In this document: piece by piece, positions 51,643 to 60,576 of the stretch
Position numbering within the stretch: the first letter of the stretch is position 1
How the letters are laid out: each line of letters opens with the position of its first letter
Source of the DNA: a virus
DNA: 64,000 nucleotides
IMG/VR virus record: IMGVR_UViG_3300024255_001563
Coordinates: 1-64,000 of that record
Direction: 5' to 3' (one strand)
Notes under the pieces: model-generated
Database searches by the model: none
What the model was told of the DNA's origin: nothing
What the model saw: only the letters and a program-made list of their open reading frames with translations
Translations under genes and position numbers: made by a program

Positions 51643-52823
51643 GTTATGCTTCCTGTATCTAATTCGACCCAGCTTCCGTTTTGATATGCTTCTATTTTAT
51701 TAGAAGTTGTATTATATATCATATCTCCATTTACTGAAATTAAACCATCTCTATCTGTATCACTAAAACTAGGCAATCTTAAAGGGCCGCCTGTAATAGA
51801 TACACCGTCGCCTGTACTTATTGTTAATCTTGCTGCTGTTTCTAATTCAGCATTTCCTATTCCTGTATTTTTTAATGAGCTTGTTTCTATTGTATTTGCA
51901 ATAAGATCTCCGAGTATTAAATCTGACCCGGATTGTATGCTAGGAGGATCTACAAAGGTTACTACTCCGCTACCGTTGGTTTGTAAAAATTGTCCAGTAT
52001 CACCGTCTGTTATTCCTAAATCAAAAAATTCAGTTGGCTTTGGTCTTACAAACGATCCGCTTGACTCTACATAAACATATAACAATTCGTCATCGCTATC
52101 AAACCATAAAGTGCCATTTGTAGCTTCAGATGGTTGAGACGGACTAACTGTAATATTTGCGCCGCTATCATCGTCGCCACCGCTGCCTGTTCCTGGCATA
52201 CTCACAGTTATAGTATTTCCCATAAGTGTATGATTTTGACACCAATAATAAAGTGTTTCAGGAGTTGAGGTTGTTACTGTAATTTGTACTTGTCTTGTTT
52301 TAGATCTTTGAAAATCTCTCCAATATTCTGCTTGTGTTACTTCTTCACCGTTTAGAATATATATTACATTTTCTAAATACGATGTGCCACCGCCGAGTTC
52401 ACCACTGGCGTTGTCTGAACTAAAATTTAACGGGTGTTGATTATTTGCGCCGCCTTCAGCATTTGGAAAATATACATTTGTTTGATCTGTTTGATCAAAA
52501 ACATAAGTGTAACCTACTACCATTGATATTGCTGGTTTATACTCTCCGTTTAGCACATACTTGTTACCGGAATCACCACCTTGTGGACCTGTAATAGTTA
52601 CATTATACTTTACAGTTGCTATCTCTTTTGCAGCAATATTTCTAGGTAACGCTTCGTCAGTGAGTACTTCAAATCCGCCTCGGTTTATAGTTCTGCCACT
52701 ATAAACTCTTAAAGTATTTGTTTCTTTACTAAAAAATACCTCACCGCTAGAACCTGTAGCTCTATCTAAAAATTCTTTTGCTCTAGGAATTATCCTTATA
52801 CGATCAACAATAGGTGATGCCAT
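51639..52823 (-). CDS. Tail or fibre protein with cupredoxin-like domain
   Basis: The 394-residue protein begins MASPIVDRIRIIPRAKEFLD. It has a GEVFFSKETNTLRVYSG module near residue 30, then a cupredoxin-like domain (NNQHPLNF, YYWCQNHTLMGNT with C-x2-H-x2-M), then a NGTLWFDSDDELLYVY module and a C-terminal NKIEAYQNGSWVEL module. It starts from a GATAAATA late promoter and is translationally coupled to the protease. A virion role is likely. Its C-terminal half has no known domain. Confidence 0.65.
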   Translation of the reverse strand: MASPIVDRIRIIPRAKEFLDRATGSSGEVFFSKETNTLRVYSGRTINRGGFEVLTDEALPRNIAAKEIATVKYNVTITGPQGGDSGNKYVLNGEYKPAISMVVGYTYVFDQTDQTNVYFPNAEGGANNQHPLNFSSDNASGELGGGTSYLENVIYILNGEEVTQAEYWRDFQRSKTRQVQITVTTSTPETLYYWCQNHTLMGNTITVSMPGTGSGGDDDSGANITVSPSQPSEATNGTLWFDSDDELLYVYVESSGSFVRPKPTEFFDLGITDGDTGQFLQTNGSGVVTFVDPPSIQSGSDLILGDLIANTIETSSLKNTGIGNAELETAARLTISTGDGVSITGGPLRLPSFSDTDRDGLISVNGDMIYNTTSNKIEAYQNGSWVELDTGSIT

Positions 52824-52846
52824 CTATATTCTCCATTCGATACTAT

Positions 52847-52854
52847 TATTTATC
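52847..52854 (-). promoter_or_regulatory. T4-type late promoter before the cupredoxin fibre gene
   Basis: The minus strand reads GATAAATA. The leader of about 24 bases contains TGGAGA before the ATG at 52823. Confidence 0.6.
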
Positions 52855-52860
52855 GTATAT

Positions 52861-54390
52861 TTAATCTAGTTGTCCTGTATATTCCCATAATATATTTTCT
52901 TGTTTAATAGTTTCTGTAAACTGATCAAATCTATAATTAGCACGATATATTCTTTCTACTCTATCATGTAATTCTTTAAGTTCTTGCTGTGCTTGATTTA
53001 TACTAAAATCGTTTAGATATTTCGAACAAACTTCAGGTGAAAGTTGACCAGTTTGTATTAATATATAGCTCCACAATTGCCATCCTGCTGCTCCAGGATA
53101 TGACGGAAAATCATAAAGTGTTGGCATTTTAGTTTTACACATTTCTCGAATCATTTTTGAAAATTCTGTTTCAATTGCACCGCTTGTAATGTATTTCCAA
53201 AATTCACTATCTGTACGCCCGCCCATATAATGCGCTACAAGAAAATCTTTAAAATCGTCAAACATTTTGTTTACTCTTTTATTGTATGCTTTAATACATG
53301 CAGGATTTAAAGTTGTTTCTAAATCATCTTTTAAGTATTCAAATGCAAAGTATTTAAGTTGTACAATTGCACCATGAATTGAAGTTGCTTCTAAAGGTTC
53401 TGCAAAAGTACTACTAAGCCCAATGGTTAAACAATTCTTAACCCATGTATTTTCTAGTCTTCCAGTATCAAAAGTAAATGGATCTCTTAATGGTTCAATT
53501 TTTCTACCAAGAGTTTTCTCAATTTCATTTAACGCTTCGTCGTCACTTATAAAATCACTACAATATGTATAGCCGCAGCCTTTCCTTGTTTGTATAGAAG
53601 CTTGCCACATCCAGCCAGCTGATAGCGCCTGAGCTTCTGTATAAGGATCTGGTTTTGTAGTGTCGTCGTACTGTAAGAAGAAAGGTATAGCTCTGTCAAC
53701 AGGTAAATTTTCTTTATAACAAATCCACTTTGTTCCTAATTTATTAGCTAGTATTCGTCTAAATCCTGAACAATCTATATAAAAATCAGAGTCTATAATT
53801 GTCTCATTATCTAATATCAGCTTGTCTATTCTTCCCTTTTCGTCTTGTGTTACTTCATTTATTATTGCATCAATTAATTCAACATTTTCGTAACGTGTGC
53901 AAACTTTTTGTAAGTAATCAGCTACTAGTCTTGCATCAAAATGCCATGCATGTGTCTGTTCTTCGTAAGTTCCTGTTCTTTTAAGTATAGGTGATGTTCT
54001 AGCTTCCATCAAACACCCAAAATATGTACCTCTATGTAAATTTTGTTTATCGTTTACTGCTAAGAATGAAGTTACACTATCAAGTAAATTCAAAGCAGTT
54101 GGAGTTCCGTCTATCGGCGCAAAGTAATTATAATCCTTTACCCAATCTTTATGCAATATGCCATACTTAGGCATTGCGGCTGTCTTTCTTATAAAATCTA
54201 ATGGATCAATACCAAAGTCACCGTAAGTTCCTAATATAAAATCCATTAGTTCTCCAGTTACTCCTTCACCGGCTCCGAGTATTCCGATTTTACTTGACGC
54301 AACTATTTTAATTTTTGCATTTGAATTATGTGCTAAAAATAAAGCCGATATCCATCCTGCTGTTCCACCGCCGACTACTGTAATTTCCAT
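52861..54390 (-). CDS. Flavin-dependent halogenase-like protein (1), WxWxIP variant
   Basis: The 509-residue protein has an FAD-binding GxGxxG (VVGGGTAGWISAL, residues 5-17), a GAGEGVTG block, and a Lys75 (AAMPKYGIL) aligned with the catalytic lysine of PrnA-type halogenases (Lys79). The typical WxWxIP motif is GWMWQAS (260-266), so Ile-Pro is replaced by Ala-Ser. The family chlorinates or brominates indoles with FADH2, but substrates are variable. It may hydroxylate, halogenate or be inactive. It is divergent from the oxygenase at 54471. Confidence 0.75.
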   Translation of the reverse strand: MEITVVGGGTAGWISALFLAHNSNAKIKIVASSKIGILGAGEGVTGELMDFILGTYGDFGIDPLDFIRKTAAMPKYGILHKDWVKDYNYFAPIDGTPTALNLLDSVTSFLAVNDKQNLHRGTYFGCLMEARTSPILKRTGTYEEQTHAWHFDARLVADYLQKVCTRYENVELIDAIINEVTQDEKGRIDKLILDNETIIDSDFYIDCSGFRRILANKLGTKWICYKENLPVDRAIPFFLQYDDTTKPDPYTEAQALSAGWMWQASIQTRKGCGYTYCSDFISDDEALNEIEKTLGRKIEPLRDPFTFDTGRLENTWVKNCLTIGLSSTFAEPLEATSIHGAIVQLKYFAFEYLKDDLETTLNPACIKAYNKRVNKMFDDFKDFLVAHYMGGRTDSEFWKYITSGAIETEFSKMIREMCKTKMPTLYDFPSYPGAAGWQLWSYILIQTGQLSPEVCSKYLNDFSINQAQQELKELHDRVERIYRANYRFDQFTETIKQENILWEYTGQLD

Positions 54391-54445
54391 AAATTATCCT
54401 TTATATAAATATGTATCTAAAAAATTAACTGGGTACTTTATTTAT

Positions 54446-54453
54446 GGTAAATA
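54446..54453 (+). promoter_or_regulatory. T4-type late promoter before the 54471 oxygenase
   Basis: GGTAAATA predicts +1 near 54459, directly before AAGGAG (54460-54465) and the ATG at 54471. Confidence 0.55.
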
Positions 54454-54470
54454 CTCTGCAAGGAGTTCAT

Positions 54471-55070
54471 ATGGAATTAAATTTTGAATATCTTTTTTCA
54501 ACATATCTATCTACTTTAAAAAATCTTAATATCGACAATGATTCTTTAGAAGAGTATGCATACTTGCAAAGAGAAAAAGATAACGGTGTAGAAAAAAGTA
54601 ATTGGAAGGGCTGGCAAAGCGATACTTTAGAAGAACAAAATTCTGAAGTTGAAAAGCTATGTTCTATAATAGAAGACGCATGTAATGAATTAAAAAATAA
54701 CTTAGGATTTAAAAAACACTTAATTCCAAAAATAAACAATATATGGCTCAATATTAATTCTAACGGATCTTTTAATCGTCCACATTTACATCCTGGTAGT
54801 ATATTTTCTGGAACGTATTATATAAAAAAATCAGCAGAGGATGGAAATATAGTATTTACTACACCTTGTGTACAGCAACAATATCATATAGAAAAAGAGT
54901 TAATAGACCAATTTAATCCTACAACATCAAGTGTATATAGTATTCCCACAGACCCGGGTACAATGATACTATTTCCGTCATGGGCAGAGCATTTTGTTGA
55001 ACCCAACAACACAGATGTAGATAGAATTTCTATTGCGTTTAACGTAGCATTATTAGAGGATAACACATGA
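54471..55070 (+). CDS. Putative 2OG-Fe(II) oxygenase (TIGR02466-like)
   Basis: The start at 54471 is supported by AAGGAG; an ATG at 54444 lies inside the promoter region. The 199-residue product has NSNGSFNRPHLHPGSIFSG (iron ligands His-x-His), DPGTMILFPSWAEHFVEP (distal His) and RISIAFN (distal Arg). The enzyme class hydroxylates using 2-oxoglutarate. It is followed by a halogenase gene in an ATGA overlap, so the two may act on one pathway. Confidence 0.75.
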   Translation: MELNFEYLFSTYLSTLKNLNIDNDSLEEYAYLQREKDNGVEKSNWKGWQSDTLEEQNSEVEKLCSIIEDACNELKNNLGFKKHLIPKINNIWLNINSNGSFNRPHLHPGSIFSGTYYIKKSAEDGNIVFTTPCVQQQYHIEKELIDQFNPTTSSVYSIPTDPGTMILFPSWAEHFVEPNNTDVDRISIAFNVALLEDNT

Positions 55071-56548
55071 AAAATTTAGTGATCGCAGGCGGCGGCTCTG
55101 CGGGCTGGTTAACAGCACTTTTTGTAAAACAACTTTTTCCAGATCATAATGTAACGTTAGTACAAAGTAGCGAAATAGGAACTATCGGCGTCGGTGAAGC
55201 AACTACTCCTCATCTACCAAATTTTCTTGATAGTTTAAAAATACATCCTGTAGATATAATACCGCATATTAAAGGCAGTATAAAAAATGGTATCAGTTTT
55301 GAGAATTGGAATGGCGATAATAAAAAATATATGCATGCATTTCATGATAAAATTATAGATTTTCAAATTCCTAATATATTTGATCGTAACTGTACTGATT
55401 ATCATCATAGAGAAATAATTTCAAAAAAATTATCTATGAAAGAATATCTTTATCAACAAAAAATAGCATATGAAAATAAAGTAGATATCGAAAATGTAAA
55501 TTGGGCATTGCACTTTGATGCAAAAGAGTTTGCTAATTATTTGCAAAAAATAGCAATAGATAGAAATATAAAATTAATAGATGATGAAATAGTAGGGTTT
55601 GAAAATGATGAAAAAAACTTTATTACAAAAGTAATACTAAAAAATAATAGAAGTGTAAGCTGTGATTTTATATTCGATTGTACTGGATTTAGAAGAGAAA
55701 TAATAGGAAAGTTTTACAAAGAAAAATGGAAGAGTTATAGATCTTACATGCCTATGAAAAAAGGCATTCCATTTTGGCTAGAATCAAAAGAAAGTTTGCC
55801 ATCATATACTTCTAGTATTGCATTGAAAAATGGATGGAGTTGGCAAATACCGCTGCCTCATAGAACTGGTAGTGGTTATATTTTTGATTCTGATTACATA
55901 AGTGTAGACGAAGCACTAAATGAAGCAGAAGAATTCTATAAACAAAAACTGGAAGTAAGAAAAGTAATAGATTTTGATCCTGGAAGATTTGAAAATCTTT
56001 GGATTAAAAACTGCATTGCTGTTGGATTATCAGGCAGTTTTTTAGAACCTTTAGAATCAACCTCTATTTGGCAAACTATTGATCAATTAGAAACGTTAAA
56101 ACATTTCTTAAACGTCCTTACAAAAGACGAAAATGATTCAAGAAGTTTGTATAATGAAATGATGAATAACAGTATTGATCATAAAAGTTATTTTATATAT
56201 CTTCATTATTACACGAAAAGATCAGATAGTGATTTTTGGAAAGAATTTAAAGAAAAAAATCCTATGCCAGAAGAACTAAAAAATCTTTATAATTCTCTAA
56301 AAGATGGAAGCTTTAGATATTTCGATATGTTAAATCACAAAACTCCAGGAACATTTGCAGTATCAAGTTTTACACAAGTAGGATACGGGCTTAATATGAT
56401 TGACAATCTAGATAATTCAGTATATAATAAAATTCAACCTTCTGTAGAAGAATATAAAAATATAATTAATTATCATAATGATATGATTGCGATAGACCAT
56501 AGACATTTTTTAGAAAGACAATATGAAAATATTAGGAATAAATTTTAA
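55067..56548 (+). CDS. Flavin-dependent (tryptophan-type) halogenase (2)
   Basis: The 493-residue protein has GGGSAGWLTAL (FAD, residues 8-18), GVGEATTP, catalytic Lys73 (SIKNGISFENW) and the intact WxWxIP motif (WSWQIP, 257-262). A good match for PrnA/RebH-type halogenases, except that the substrate cannot be read. It overlaps the oxygenase and the carbamoyltransferase on either side, making a three-gene operon of tailoring enzymes. Reduced flavin would have to come from the host or another gene. Confidence 0.85.
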   Translation: MKNLVIAGGGSAGWLTALFVKQLFPDHNVTLVQSSEIGTIGVGEATTPHLPNFLDSLKIHPVDIIPHIKGSIKNGISFENWNGDNKKYMHAFHDKIIDFQIPNIFDRNCTDYHHREIISKKLSMKEYLYQQKIAYENKVDIENVNWALHFDAKEFANYLQKIAIDRNIKLIDDEIVGFENDEKNFITKVILKNNRSVSCDFIFDCTGFRREIIGKFYKEKWKSYRSYMPMKKGIPFWLESKESLPSYTSSIALKNGWSWQIPLPHRTGSGYIFDSDYISVDEALNEAEEFYKQKLEVRKVIDFDPGRFENLWIKNCIAVGLSGSFLEPLESTSIWQTIDQLETLKHFLNVLTKDENDSRSLYNEMMNNSIDHKSYFIYLHYYTKRSDSDFWKEFKEKNPMPEELKNLYNSLKDGSFRYFDMLNHKTPGTFAVSSFTQVGYGLNMIDNLDNSVYNKIQPSVEEYKNIINYHNDMIAIDHRHFLERQYENIRNKF

Positions 56549-58235
56549 TTCACATTGTTCTGCTTGTCTAATAGTAGATAATGAATTAATATATTTTAAT
56601 CAAGAAGAAAGACTATCTAGATTAAAAAACGATAGCGGTATTCCTTATCTTTGTCTAGAAGAAATAAAAAAAATAGAAACAAAAATAGATTTATTACTTG
56701 TAACAGGTTATAATTATAATATTAATAATGGTTTTTATTTGTTAAACTTTCTTAATAAAAGCGGTTTTAATATAGAAGGGTGGTACGGTTATTATAAATC
56801 ACACCATTTAGTTCATGCTGCAAAGGCTGTAAACGATAGCGGATTCGATGATGCTCTTGTGTTTGTACAAGATGGAAAAGGATCATCGTATATGCTATCA
56901 AACGGTTATGAAAGTATAGAAACTACTAGTATATTTGAGTATTCAAAAGATAAAGGCTTTTCTTGTGTTTATAAAAATTTGTTTTCTCACTATCATACAG
57001 CAAGAAATTTAGAAGTTGGAACAGATATATTTCCTATTATAGATCACGAATATGAAAAGGCTTATGCGTTTCCAACAGATCGCCTGTATGAAGATACAAA
57101 ATTTAACATTTCTAATCACTTCGATTTAGGATTATTATATACTATAACAGGACAGTGTTGCGGATTTACTGATGATGGCGGCAAATTAATGGGACTTCAA
57201 AGTTACGGAACTAACGACAGCGAATTACCAGATGTACTCTTTGATGATTATAAAATTAACATGGACAGTTTTATACTAGATCAGTCTAATATATATAATA
57301 ACGAATTTAACTATAAAAAATATCCATATCTAGCAATAGAACAAAAGAAGAAAAACTTTGCCTATAAAGTACAAAAATCTTTTGAAGAGAAACAACATAA
57401 TTTAATATCAAAATATCTAAAGGAAACAGGAAAAAAGAATTTAGTAATGTCTGGAGGAACTGCATTAAATGTAGTAGGAAATGGTAAACTGTTATCTAAA
57501 TTAGACTCTGATATTAATATTTTTATTGAACCTGTATGCGGCGATGAAGGTAATAGTATAGGAATTTGCAATCTGTATCTATTAGAAGACAACATAAAGA
57601 CATCTTTCAGTATTTACAATTGTGGGACAGATCCCGAATACAATTATAATTTACTTGATTTTGAATCTGAAAAAAAAGTTACTGATCAAGATATTGCTGA
57701 ACTTATTGCCAAAGGCGCAATTGTATCGTATTTCCACGGAAAGGGAGAAGCTGGTCCTAGAGCATTAGGAAATAGAAGTTTATTATTTAATCCTAGTATA
57801 ATAGATGGTAAAGATATAGTTAATCAAGTAAAAGGAAGAGAAAGCTTTAGACCGTTTGCATGTAGTATACTTGAAGAACATGCAAAAAACTGGTTTGACT
57901 TTAAAGGTCAAAATTCTTCCCCTTATATGATGTTTGCCCTTGAGTGCAATAAAGATGTAGAAAAAATAATTCCTAGTGTAATACACGTTGATGGAACTTG
58001 TAGAGTACAAACTGTAAATATAGAACAAAATAAAAATTATTATAATTTAATTAACGAGTTTTATAAAATTACAAATATTCCTTTACTTTTTAATACATCA
58101 TTTAATCTAGCAGGCGATCCTATTGTGCATACAGTACAAGACGCATTAGAATCTATAAGAAATAGTAAAATAGAATATTTATATCTACCCGAAATTAACA
58201 CCTTAATACATAGTGAGAACCTTTATGAAAACTAA
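56523..58235 (+). CDS. Carbamoyltransferase, NodU/CmcH family (copy 2)
   Basis: The 570-residue protein has the N-terminal Kae1-like ILGINFNSHCSACL, the metal-binding HHLVHAA block (near residue 93), and C-terminal GEAGPRALGNRSLLF and PLLFNTSFN. This is full length for the family. It is clearly diverged from copy 1 at 1978-3480. It lies in an operon with halogenase and oxygenases, which would fit carbamoylation of a small molecule or glycan. It overlaps the halogenase by 26 bases. Confidence 0.88.
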   Translation: MKILGINFNSHCSACLIVDNELIYFNQEERLSRLKNDSGIPYLCLEEIKKIETKIDLLLVTGYNYNINNGFYLLNFLNKSGFNIEGWYGYYKSHHLVHAAKAVNDSGFDDALVFVQDGKGSSYMLSNGYESIETTSIFEYSKDKGFSCVYKNLFSHYHTARNLEVGTDIFPIIDHEYEKAYAFPTDRLYEDTKFNISNHFDLGLLYTITGQCCGFTDDGGKLMGLQSYGTNDSELPDVLFDDYKINMDSFILDQSNIYNNEFNYKKYPYLAIEQKKKNFAYKVQKSFEEKQHNLISKYLKETGKKNLVMSGGTALNVVGNGKLLSKLDSDINIFIEPVCGDEGNSIGICNLYLLEDNIKTSFSIYNCGTDPEYNYNLLDFESEKKVTDQDIAELIAKGAIVSYFHGKGEAGPRALGNRSLLFNPSIIDGKDIVNQVKGRESFRPFACSILEEHAKNWFDFKGQNSSPYMMFALECNKDVEKIIPSVIHVDGTCRVQTVNIEQNKNYYNLINEFYKITNIPLLFNTSFNLAGDPIVHTVQDALESIRNSKIEYLYLPEINTLIHSENLYEN

Positions 58236-58842
58236 TTATATTATAATTGACGATTTTTACGATAATCCCTGGGAAATAAGACAACGTGCTTTAGAATTAG
58301 AATATAAAAAACTAGAAGGTTCTACATATCCTGGTTTAAATTCTTTAGGATTTTTATACAATGATGAAATGCATAAAAATATTGAAGGCATCTTAAATAC
58401 AAAATTAGAAAATCCAAGAGACATGCAAGCTGGATATTTTCGTATTTCTCACGAAGATGCAGATGCTGCACAAGATATACATATAGATCCCGACTTTGAC
58501 TATGGAGGTGTATTGTTTTTAAATCCGCCTAATCAATGTACAAACGATGCTGGTACTAGTTTTTATACACACAAAATATTAGGAATCGACAAAGGTCCAA
58601 AAAATTTAGAAGAAGTTAAACAACTAGGATTTCCAGGTTATGAAAATTTTGTAAACGAAATGATTTATGGCGATTGTCTTGATAGGTCAAAATGGGAACG
58701 ATATTGCAGAATACCTTACAAATTTAATAGACTGGTATTATTTGATAGCCATTTATGGCATAGTCATGGAGTTAATTTTGGAAATAATTTACAAAATTCT
58801 AGATTAGTACAATTATTTTTTTATAAAAGGTTAAAAAAGTAA
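58225..58842 (+). CDS. DUF6445-like / 2OG-oxygenase-like protein
   Basis: The start at 58225 overlaps the carbamoyltransferase stop. The 205-residue product has IHIDPDFDYGGVLFLNPP (HxD iron motif) and RLVLFDSHLWHSHGVNFG (distal His), followed by a possible Arg in NSRLVQLFF. The same arrangement is known from small proteins associated with halogenases. It probably is an iron-dependent oxygenase-type protein, but the family has no certain activity. Confidence 0.68.
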   Translation: MKTNYIIIDDFYDNPWEIRQRALELEYKKLEGSTYPGLNSLGFLYNDEMHKNIEGILNTKLENPRDMQAGYFRISHEDADAAQDIHIDPDFDYGGVLFLNPPNQCTNDAGTSFYTHKILGIDKGPKNLEEVKQLGFPGYENFVNEMIYGDCLDRSKWERYCRIPYKFNRLVLFDSHLWHSHGVNFGNNLQNSRLVQLFFYKRLKK

Positions 58843-58843
58843 A

Positions 58844-59410
58844 TTAGTATACCCATGAAACATAACTATATCTAGTTCCTTTTGTTACTGGTTCTACTTT
58901 GTGAGGATACATAAAGTTACTAGGAAAAATTAAAACGGCGCCTGGAGGAATATCTATTACCGTATCCCACATAACAAACTCGCCACCTTCGTAATCATTA
59001 TTTAACCCGCCTACTATACTTAAAATTGGTATTCCGTTTATACCAGGCCCAAAAAGATCATGTATATGATCACAATGTAACTTCATTTTTTTCTTTTCAC
59101 TATACCGATTAAATCTTAACGGACTGTATCCACGCCACCCTGCAAACCATTTATGATCTAAATCATTAATAATATAATTTTCTAAGGCTTTGTAAAGATT
59201 ATCTTGTATTGTTTGTTTTTCTTTTATATCACTCCAAGACATTTGTAAATCATCTACAAACGTAACTCTTTCTTGTGTTGTATTATTATTAAAATAATGA
59301 TCTTCCCATAGCTCATCATTTTTCAAACTTTTTACTGTATTATTACAAGTATCTTCATCAATAATATTTTCATAAACTTTTATATATTTGTCAATTGTAT
59401 TGTTAATCAT
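58844..59410 (-). CDS. 2OG-Fe(II) oxygenase (prolyl-4-hydroxylase-like)
   Basis: The 188-residue protein has MKLHCDHIHDLF (HxD), EGGEFVMWD, FPSNFMYPHKVEPV (distal His) and TRYSYVSWVY (distal Arg), a complete P4H-type set. It is convergent with the 58225 gene and overlaps the next oxygenase by four bases. It may hydroxylate fibre or host proteins; the target is not known. Confidence 0.82.
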   Translation of the reverse strand: MINNTIDKYIKVYENIIDEDTCNNTVKSLKNDELWEDHYFNNNTTQERVTFVDDLQMSWSDIKEKQTIQDNLYKALENYIINDLDHKWFAGWRGYSPLRFNRYSEKKKMKLHCDHIHDLFGPGINGIPILSIVGGLNNDYEGGEFVMWDTVIDIPPGAVLIFPSNFMYPHKVEPVTKGTRYSYVSWVY

Positions 59411-60024
59411 ACGTTTAGCTCCGATAAAAAGAATTCGCTTCCGATTGAACCTTTTATAAATGTATTAAATGATAAACTCATTCTAGATTCCCTTTCTTGA
59501 TCTTCTTGCACAATATCTACATAATGTAAAAGACTGCTCGGAAATAATACTAACATTCCTGTGCTTACAGGATAATACCAGGTGCTAGCATTATGAATAT
59601 TATAAGTAACAGGTTCAATTTCTAGAGGATTAAAAATGCCTTTATCAAACCATATACTATCTGTATTTGGATTTGCACTAATATAATATACTCCACTTAC
59701 GAGACTGTTGGTATGAGCATGTTTATGATGCATTTCTCCTGGAAAAGTTTTATTACACCACGACTGTGTTATATGTAAAGATACCTGGTTATTAGGTTGA
59801 TAAACTTCCTTAAAATAAAACTGAACATGCTTGTCAATTTCATTACGCAAAGTAGAAAGTTCTTTTCTTTCTAGAAGGTATGAATCTACTGATCTATGAT
59901 TAAACTTATTTTGTTGAAAATCTTGAGATTTTATAAAATTAAATTCGTCTTGATGTGGTATGTAGTCTAACCCTGTTGTATAAACAGGTGTTGGAAATAA
60001 ATTATGTATGTTTGTATCTGCCAT
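59407..60024 (-). CDS. 2OG-Fe(II) oxygenase (TIGR02466-like)
   Basis: The 205-residue protein has MHHKHAHTNSLVSGVYY (candidate iron motif), MLVLFPSSLLHYVD (distal His) and ESRMSLSFNTF (distal Arg). The ATG is six bases after the last A of a TAAATA late element, predicting a leaderless late message. It lies divergent from another oxygenase at 60064 and overlaps the P4H-type gene downstream. Confidence 0.78.
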   Translation of the reverse strand: MADTNIHNLFPTPVYTTGLDYIPHQDEFNFIKSQDFQQNKFNHRSVDSYLLERKELSTLRNEIDKHVQFYFKEVYQPNNQVSLHITQSWCNKTFPGEMHHKHAHTNSLVSGVYYISANPNTDSIWFDKGIFNPLEIEPVTYNIHNASTWYYPVSTGMLVLFPSSLLHYVDIVQEDQERESRMSLSFNTFIKGSIGSEFFLSELNV

Positions 60025-60029
60025 AAAAT

Positions 60030-60037
60030 TATTTAGT
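60030..60037 (-). promoter_or_regulatory. T4-type late promoter, leaderless geometry
   Basis: The minus strand reads ACTAAATA. The predicted +1 is the A of the ATG at 60024. It is divergent from a plus-strand TATAAATA 14 bases away. Confidence 0.62.
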
Positions 60038-60050
60038 TATATATGTATAT

Positions 60051-60058
60051 TATAAATA
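60051..60058 (+). promoter_or_regulatory. T4-type late promoter, leaderless geometry
   Basis: A perfect TATAAATA. The predicted +1 is the A of the ATG at 60064. Another in-frame ATG at 60043 precedes the promoter and is not expected to be used. Confidence 0.68.
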
Positions 60059-60063
60059 CTTTT

Positions 60064-60576
60064 ATGAATGTAATTGATAATTTTTTAGACAAAAAAGAAT
60101 TCCAACAAATACAAGATATTTGTTTAGGGGCAAACTTTCCGTGGTTCTGTAATAGTAATATTGTTCGTCCTGAAAATAAAGATGAATTTCTTAATTTTTA
60201 TAATTATCAATTTACGCACACTTTATATCGAGATTATTCCCCTTGTAGTAACTATTTCAATGATATTTGCGATCCTTTATTTTTCAAGATTAATCCTGCA
60301 TCAATTATGAGAGTAAAAGCAAATCTTATACCGAGAGCAGATAAAAATGTAATACACGAGTATCATGAAGACATTACAAATTTTAAAGGAAAGACTGCTA
60401 TCTACTATGTAAACACTAATGATGGTAAGACATATTTTAAAGACCATCAATCTGTCGAGGCTGTAGAAAATAGATTAGTAATATTTGATAGTAATCTATT
60501 ACATACAGGCAGTACGTGTACAGATCAGCGCACTCGAGTTGTTTTAAATTTAAATTATTTCGAATGGAATAATTAA
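60064..60576 (+). CDS. Putative 2OG-Fe(II) oxygenase-like protein
   Basis: The start at 60064 gives 170 residues. The sequence has IHEYHEDITNFKGKTAIYYV (HxD-like His-Glu-Asp), NRLVIFDSNLLHTGST (distal His) and QRTRVVLNLNYF (distal Arg). It is a compact beta-helix enzyme of the phage 2OG type. It is convergent with and one base from the 60577 oxygenase gene. Late expression fits its promoter. Confidence 0.72.
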   Translation: MNVIDNFLDKKEFQQIQDICLGANFPWFCNSNIVRPENKDEFLNFYNYQFTHTLYRDYSPCSNYFNDICDPLFFKINPASIMRVKANLIPRADKNVIHEYHEDITNFKGKTAIYYVNTNDGKTYFKDHQSVEAVENRLVIFDSNLLHTGSTCTDQRTRVVLNLNYFEWNN

